A DNA stretch of 64,000 nt, taken from NCBI GenBank assembly GCA_014843695.1, contig CM026400.1, positions 42,329,983 to 42,393,982 of the forward strand, given 5' to 3'. Each line of letters opens with the position of its first letter. The stretch's first letter is position 1. This DNA is from Archivesica marissinica (Eukaryota; Mollusca; Bivalvia; Venerida; Vesicomyidae). Below the pieces are notes generated by a model. That model was not told where the DNA came from, made no database searches, and saw only the letters and a list, made by a program, of their open reading frames with translations. Shown here in pieces: positions 25,691 to 34,600 of this stretch. Made by a program: the position numbers and the translations under genes.

Positions 25691-28600
25691 CTGAAAGTCA
25701 TTGGTAGTTGATTTTATTTGGGTTGCAAGTTCAGATACATATACGTTACGATACGGAAGCTTATATAAAATACGTTACTGTTAGGGATTGTCAACATGTT
25801 TATATAAATTACATTACTGTCGGATTGTCAAAATGCTTATATAAAATACGTTACTGTCAGGGATTGTAGAATGCTTATATAAAATACGTTACTGTCAGGG
25901 ATTGTAGAATGTTTATATAAAATACATTACTGTCAGGGATTGTCAAAATGTTTATATAGAATACGTTACTGTCAGGGATTGTCAAAATGTTAATATTAAA
26001 TACGTTACTGTCGGGGATTGTCAACATGTTTATATAAATTACATTACTGTCGGGGATTGTCAAAATGATTATATAAAATACGTTACTGTCAGGGATTGTA
26101 GAATGCTTATATAAAATACGTTACTGTCAGGGATTGTCAAAATGTTTATATAAAATACGTTACTGTCAGGGATTGTCAAAATGTTTATATAAAATACGTT
26201 ACTGTCAGGGATTGTCAAACTGTTTATATAAATACGTTGCTGTCAGGGATTGTCAAAATGTTTATATAGAATACGTTACTGTCAGGGATTGTCAAAATGT
26301 TTATATAAAATACGTTACTGTCAGGGATTGTAGAATGCTTATATAAAATACGTTACTGTCAGGGATTGTCAAAATGCTTATATAAAATACGTTACTGTCA
26401 GGGATTGTCAAAATGTTTATATAAAATACGTTACTGTCAGGGATTGTCAAAATGCTTATATAAAATACGTTACTGTCAGGGATTGTCAAAATGTTTATAT
26501 AAACTACGTTACTGTCAGGGATTGTCAAAATGTTTATATAAAATACGTTACTGTCAGGGATTGTCAAAATGTTTATATACAATACGTTACTGTCAGGGAT
26601 TGTCAAAATGTTTATATAGAATACGTTACTGTCAGGGATTGTCAAAATGTTTATATAGAATACGTTACTGTCGGGGATTGTCAACATGTTTATATAAATT
26701 ACATTACTGTCGGGGATTGTCAAAATGCTTATATAAAATACGTTACTGTCAGGGATTGTAGAATGCTTATATAAAATACGTTACTGTCAGGGATTGTAGA
26801 ATGTTTATATAAAATACATTACTGTCAGGGATTGTCAAAATGTTTATATAGAATACGTTACTGTCAGGGATTGTCAAAATGTTAATATTAAATACGTTAC
26901 TGTCGGGGATTGTCAACATGTTTATATAAATTACATTACTGTCAGGGATTGTCAAAATGATTATATAAAATACGTTACTGTCAGGGATTGTAGAATGCTT
27001 ATATAAAATACGTTACTGTCAGGGATTGTCAAAATGTTTATATAAAATACGTTACTGTCGGGGATTGTCAAAATGTTTATATAAAATACGTTACTGTCAG
27101 GGATTGTCAAACTGTTTATATAAATACGTTGCTGTCAGGGATTGTCAAAATGTTTATATAGAATACGTTACTGTCAGGGATTGTCAAAATGTTAATATTA
27201 AATACGTTACTGTCGGGGATTGTCAACATGTTTATATAAAATACGTTACTGTCAGGGATTGTAGAATTCTTATATAAAATAATACGTTACTGTCAGGAAT
27301 TGTCAAAATGTTTATATAAAATACGTTACTGTCAGGGATTGTCAACATGATTATATAAAATGCATTACTGTCAGGGATTGTAGAATGTTTATATAAAATA
27401 CGTTACTGTCAAGGATTGTCAAAATATTTAGATAAGCATACGTTGATATAAAAGAATTTTACCAAAATAGATTAAAACATGATGCATACATCACAATAAG
27501 CGTATGTTACGACTTTAGATAAGAATACGTTGTCAAATGTGTACGAACACATATTATATACGTTACAAGATTGGTATGTTACCTGTTTTGCTACACACCC
27601 GAAACTATAAGTGTTTCCTGTGTCCGATCCATGTTGTGATACATAGCAAACCTGAAAAAGGCAGAGCTCATTTCCATTATTATTTAGATCAAGACAAAAT
27701 AAACAGTCTTTGTTTTAAAGGCACTACTGCAGGCTGAGAAATCCCATGGTCCTTCACGTGGAAGGTAGCAAAGAACAATTTCCACGAGCATTAATAATTT
27801 AGTTTCGAAGGTAGCAATGAACGATTACATGATCTTTAATTTCGAAGGTACATGTAGCAATGAACACGTTCGTGATCTTTAGTTTCGAAGGTACATGTAG
27901 CAATGAACACGTTCGTGATCTTTAGTTTCGAAGGTACAGGTAGCAATGAACACGTTCGTGATCTTTAGTTTCGAAGGTACATGTAGCAATGAACACGTTC
28001 GTGATCTTTAGTTTCGAGGTTAGCAATGAACACGTTCGTGATCTTTAGTTTCGAAGGTAGCAATGAACACGTTCGTGATCTTTAGTTTCGAAGTAGCAAT
28101 GAACACGTTCGTGATCTTTAGTTTCGAAGGTAGCAATGAACACGTTCGTGATCTTTAGTTTCGAAGGTAGCAATGAACACGTTCGTGATCTTTAGTTTCG
28201 AAGGTAGCAATGAACACGTTCTGATCTTTAGTTTCGAAGGTAGCAATGAACACGTTCGTGATCTTTAGTTTCGAAGGTAGCAATGAACACGTTCGTGATC
28301 TTTAGTTTCGAAGGTAGCAATGAACACGTTCGTGATCTTTAGTTTCGAAGGTAGCAATGAACACGTTCGTGATCTTTAGTTTCGAAGGTAGCAATGAACA
28401 CGTTCGTGATCTTTAGTTTCGAAGGTAGCAATGAACACGTTCGTGATCTTTAGTTTCGAAGGTAGCAATGAACACGTTCGTGATCTTTAGTTTCGAAGGT
28501 AGCAATGGACACGTTCGTGATCTTTAGTTTCGAAGGTAGCAATGGACACATCCATGAGCTTTAGTTTCGAAGGTACATGTAGCAATGAACACGTTCGTGA

Positions 28601-31600
28601 TCTTTAGTTTCGAAGGTAGCATCAATCAATGTCCTAATGCTTAGATTGGAAGACAGCACTGTACAATTGCATGAGCGTTAGTTTCGAATACATCACTGGT
28701 CAATTTTATGGCTCTTAGTTTCGGAAGTAGTACTGTGCAATTCCATGAGCCTTAGATCTGAATTGTCCCGAGATAAAACCAGTTCCATATTTCATATTTT
28801 TAAAAGAATTATTTCTTCGGAAAACAAACTGGAAATGAACAGCTACACGTTGTACATATATACTAGAGGACATAGAAAACGCACACTTCGGATAAGTGTG
28901 TTTTTACATGAAAAACAATAACTATATAAATACATAGTTTTAAACATTTTGGAATATTTTTAGTTGTTCAGTTTGTGTTTTGTAATAAAGATGTGCTATA
29001 TCTTTGATGGAATCCTTCGTATTTCGTTTTCATGTAATACTAATCATATAATGTAGATGTGTGTCCTCTAGTATATATAGCATGCACGGTACCTGGCTGG
29101 GCATGCAGTGATCCAGTGTCAGACATCGTTTAGGGTCTGTGACACGATATTGTTCTGTTGTACCATCGCACGAATAGCACTGTGCTGCACCTAGTGACCC
29201 TAGAATGTACTTATATTATGCTGTGTGGTTGTGGTTTAGGACGGAATAACGACATTTGAAGCATTAAAAATAAGTAAACTAAGTTTTACCCATTCCAGCT
29301 TCAAATAGTGAAGAAGATCGTAATATATAGAACGGTAAACCCTAGATCTAGATTTGTTTAAATATTACTTACGAAACAAATCGGTTTTACTTCGAATAGC
29401 AAGAGTAAGGTGACTTGTAATTTTAACCTATGCGCTTATAGAATTGACGAAGCTTCATCTACTGTTGGCCCAGGCGCGTAGCTAGGTCTAAATATGGATT
29501 ACGCACCATTCTAGGGGGTCTGGGGTCATGCCCGACCCGGAGAATTTTTTCCGCTATATGGTCTCAGGTGACTTTTGCCTACTATTAACATCAGCTACAA
29601 TCAATATATGTTGGCATTTCGTTTATGTCTGCTTTCTTGTGAATGATCAATGTCAGTGTCCCCCCTTACCCCCTTACGATCCAGTTTGTATTGCATTTTC
29701 GCATTTATTTCATTTTCATTTTCAAAATAAATCTTACGCACGTGCGTACATGCGTAAGCCTAGCTATGCGCCTGGAACTTGCCGCACCAACACAACTTCG
29801 CAATTCGTGAGCTATTTTCTTTTTAATTTTTTTATTTTTATACAAATTTATTTTAGCTCGATTGCGAAGCAAGTTCTTTCAACTTATATTAATCACTCTC
29901 GAGACCTCATTCCTGATGGAATCCATCGCCATGAAGGAGAGAGAAGAGGCAATGTTGAATTTAAATGCATTGCCTAAGGACACAATCGTAACGGCTCCAG
30001 CGGGGCTCGAACTCCGGACCTTTCGCACCTGAAGCGAACGCGCATCCACTGCGCTATAATGAACACGTCCCTGTGCATTAGCTTCGAAAACAGCGAAGAC
30101 AGCGCTGAACAATTTCTTGAGTTATAGCTTGGAAGGGAACTACCAACAATTTATCGACCCTAAGCATAGATTAGAATTATGTAGTTACAATATTAAAGGT
30201 TGCTTGCAATATGAAACCATCTAAAGCTACACAGAGATATTATTAAAAGACATACCTTGAGGGACATATGATCTTACATGAATGGTGATTTCATACCATA
30301 TTTTATGAAACGAGTTTAACTATCAGCTAGGATACAGTTAGTAGTATGTACCGTCTTGTATTCCACATAAACCTTTGTTGCAGTCGTCCTCTGAACCGCA
30401 ACATCTGCAGATATATTTGTGTGTTTGCCTTTGTGGTTTAGAGTCATACGGACAGCTTATGTCGTATTTGAACCATCGACCAGCAGCATTCCAGCAGGAT
30501 AGCTTCCTCACATAAAATAATTCGACACCCCAATTGGGATTCGAACTTACAGCATTGAGGGGGGAGTGGTTTGAAGCCAATGACTCGCACACGGAGGCAC
30601 CGACCTGAGCGACTCGCACGCGGCGGAGGCACCGACCGTAATCACTCGACCACGAATGCCCCCTAATTCGAAAATGTTATATCTAAAACATTAATATGGA
30701 TAAAAACGGGGTCTCATACACTATCAAAACCCTATGGTGCTTTTCTGCTAAAAGAAAGGCTGATATTTAACCAATGGGAGTATACTTTTCTAACACACAG
30801 ACGGATCTGTAGTCCAGTGGTAACACGCAGGACTGGTAATCCAGGGATCGCAGGTTCGATCCCCCGTCTGACCCTAATAAAATTAACAGTCTTTCAGATG
30901 GGACGTTAAACCGAGGTCTCGTGTCGGTGCTTTACACCGTGCACGTAAAAGAACCATAGGAGACTCTGGAATGGGTCTCTGTCTGTATCACTGCACTATC
31001 CTCCAAAATCTAAAATGACTGATATCTGCAGGAGGCGTCGCTCATATGGGCAACCGGTAGCGACGATAAATAAACGTAAAACACACACTTTTCTAACACC
31101 GTGTCTAATCATGTACTACATGGAAGTCTACCGGCAAATCGGTTCTAGAGATATATAATAATGATGTATACGTAATTTACACGGTGTGCAAAACCCCAAT
31201 TTGCACGAAATATTTATTATTGTTATATATAAATAGTAATGTATTATACAAATACATTAAACTGTTTCTATATATGGCCAAATGTTTACCATGTAATATA
31301 TATATATTTGTTTTATGCATAATCGTCTGCTATTATTTTCGCGCCTAAAATTATCAAACTCGCTTCGCGCGGGAAATGACTTAAGATGTTAGGCCTAATC
31401 TCAGTTTATCAAGGCCGTGGTTGCAGGTGTCCAGTTATGTAATACAAAGGCACCGAACTGGTTTGATGGTGTAATATTAGATAACATAACAGATGTTTAG
31501 GAATAACAGATGTTTTAGGAATTGTTATATCATATATACACTGATTCAATTATGTATATAAGAAATGGATTTTATTAACATAGATCAGACACACTAGAGC

Positions 31601-34600
31601 CTAACTCCAGGAGCGAGAAAGGTCGTGATCTCAATCTAGTATATAGAACATATAAACTGTATTTATGATACTTAGATATTATTGACATTATAAGAAATAT
31701 AACTTATAAAGATTTGTCGAATAATTAAATTGTTCAGCCACAGAAGAAACATAGAGTTTCGGCGAACCATATCGAAGTTGATTAAAAGTTAATCTAATCA
31801 GAAACAGTGATTAGATTATAGTGATATTGAGTAATGACGGATTAGAAAGATTGGATGTTAAATATACTGTGTAAGCGCATAGTCGGCTCACACAAATGGA
31901 TTGTTAAATAAGCTTTTAATGATACGATGTATATATATATAGATCACTGATTATATATAACTGGATATTTCTGATGCCAATTTATACAAGATATTATATA
32001 GAAGAAATGTAATACTGTGTTGAGTTATCATTAATACATATAATAACGAAGAAACCCCCTAGACAACTCCAGCGAGTCTACAATAGGATAGACCCTGGTA
32101 AGAGCCGTAGCAACCGAGACATATTATTACGAGAAGAAAAAGGAGAGTTTGCGACAATGGTCTCTTTGCTAGGTAGTCGACAAAAGCAGGTTAAATTGTT
32201 CTGATTATTGCTTGATGATGACATTGGTGTGACCTTCGTGTTTGTTTTACGTTTCTTTATCGTCGCTACCGGTTGTCCATACGAGATACGCCTCCTGAAG
32301 AGTTTAGCTAGATTAGTCATTTTAGATTGTTGTAGGATAGTGCAATGATACAGACAAAAACACATTCCAGAGTCTCCTCTGGTTCTTTTACGTGCACGGT
32401 GTAAAGCACCGACACGAGACATCAGCTTAAAGTCCCATCTGAAAGACTGTTAATGCTATTAGAGTCAACCGGGGGATCGAACCTTCGATTCCTGGATTAC
32501 CAGTCCAGCGGGTTAACCACTGGACGACAGATCCGTCTGTTGTGTGACCTTCCAGCCAACAATGCAGTTTTATTTGTAGTCGCTTCCGCCGAGGCACGTG
32601 GGCGACTGTAGTTTCTAGGTTGAGCATGCTTCTACACGTCGGTTCTATAGGCATCCGGAGGAGCATCTTCTCTCTGTCCAGGGCGACAAACCACGTGATG
32701 GTGCTTCTTTCGAAATGGTACTTTTTAGGGCCTACTGCTCACTGTTGCCGTGTTGGTCATCCAACAGCAACGTATAAACATACCCTGCAGTCAGTCATGA
32801 CAGCGTCGTATTTAGCCTCACGGCCTGCAAGTGTTCTTCTTGACGACGGGATCATGTTGGATAAGGCTGCGAGTCTCGTAACTCCAAGACGGCCCCGTCG
32901 CCAAGACGATACAAGGGCACGGCACACCGGTAGAGAGTAGGACACGTTGACGACCCATGTATCCTAATCCTAAGCTACTGCTGCGAAATGTGCTCCGACC
33001 GCGACATGCACTCCGTGAGGTGGTCAGTTTGTTAGTGTGCCATTTAGAGACTCGCAGGTATTAATGTCGTAGTTATTCTGAGGTGGTATTTGGCACAGGT
33101 GTGTCTGTATTATAGTGTAGTACTTACTCGGAGCATTTTATTAATGTCGTAGTTATTCTGAGGTGGTATTTGGCACATGTGTGTCTGTATTATAGTGTAG
33201 TACTTACTCGGAGCATTTTATTAATGTCGTAGTTATTCTGAGGTGGTATTTGGAACAGGTGTGTTTGTAGTATTGTTTAATACTTACCTGGAGCATTTTA
33301 TTAATGTCGTAGTTATTCTGAGGTGGTATTTGGCACAGGTGTGTCTGTAGTATTGTTTAATACTTACCTGGAGCATTTTATTAATGTCGTAGTTATTCTG
33401 AGGTGGTATTTGGCACAGGTGTGTCTGTAGTATTGTTTAATACTTACCTGGAGCATTTTATTAATGTTGTAGTTATTCTGAGGTGGTATTTGGCAAGGTG
33501 TGTCTGTAGTATTGTTTAATACTTACCTGGAGCATTTTATTAATGTCGTAGTTATTCTGAGGTGGTATTTGGCACAGGTGTGTCTGTAGTATTGTTTAAT
33601 ACTTACTCGGAGCATTTTATTAATGTCGTAGTTATTCTGAGGTGGTATTTGGCAAAGGTGTGTCTGTGGTATTGTTTAATACTTACCTGGAGCATTTTAT
33701 TAATGTCGTAGTTATTCTGAGGTGGTATTTGGCACAGGTGTGTCTGTAGTATTGTTTAATACTTACCTGGAGCATTTTATTAATGTCGTAGTTGTTCTGA
33801 GGTGGTATTTGTCACAGGTGTGTCTGTGGTATTGTTTAATACTTACCTGGAGCATTTTATTAATGTCGTAGTTATTCTGAGGTGGTATTTGGCACAGGTG
33901 TGTCTGTGGTATTGTTACTTACCTGGAGCATTTTATTAATGTCGTAGTTATTCTGAGGTGGTATTTGGCAAGGTGTGTCTGTGGTATTGTTTAATACTTA
34001 CCTGGAGCATTTTATTAATGTCGTAGTTATTCTGAGGTGGTATTTGGCACAGGTGTGTCTGTGGTATTGTTTAATACTTACTCGGAGCATTTTACCAGTT
34101 CTCTTCTTTTTCTTCCCACATTGGCGATTTCACCAACAGTTCCACAAGCCTGGAAGCACACACATCAGTACTTGTATTAGCGAGTGAAACTTTTTCAATC
34201 ACCTGGGGTTAATATATGTTACCGCGACTGTACGTTAGAGACTTCCAATAACGTATACGTTTATTCATATCGAGATTGTAAAGTTGACAGACGGATCTGT
34301 AGTCCAGTGGCAACACGCTGGACTGGTAATCCAAGTATCGCAGGTTCGAACCCCTGTCTGACCCTAATAAAATCAAGTCTTTCAGATGGGACGTTAAACC
34401 GAGGTCTCGTGTCGGTGCTTTACAACGTGCACGTAAAAGAACCAGAGGATACTCTGGAATGGGTCTCTCTCTGTATCATTGCACTATCCTCCAAAAATCT
34501 AAACGAAAGACTGTTAATAGCGTGAGAGTCCCAGACGGGCGGACGGAGAAACAGACGCAGACAAAACAGCTGGGGTTAATGGACCCATGTCGGACTTGTC

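Noticed and set aside
25770..27430. CRISPR-like array
   Set aside because: The 39-bp units are contiguous, with no unique spacers, and the genome is eukaryotic. The same applies to the other arrays.
29528..29977. 149-codon plus-strand ORF
   Set aside because: Its 3' part is a reverse-oriented SINE and the rest shows no protein-like features.
30801..30872. Functional tRNA-Thr gene
   Set aside because: The tRNA-like part is the head of a repeated SINE, is followed by the SINE body, and lacks a proper acceptor-stem end and terminator. The same holds for the Leu/Ser-like and Val-like heads.
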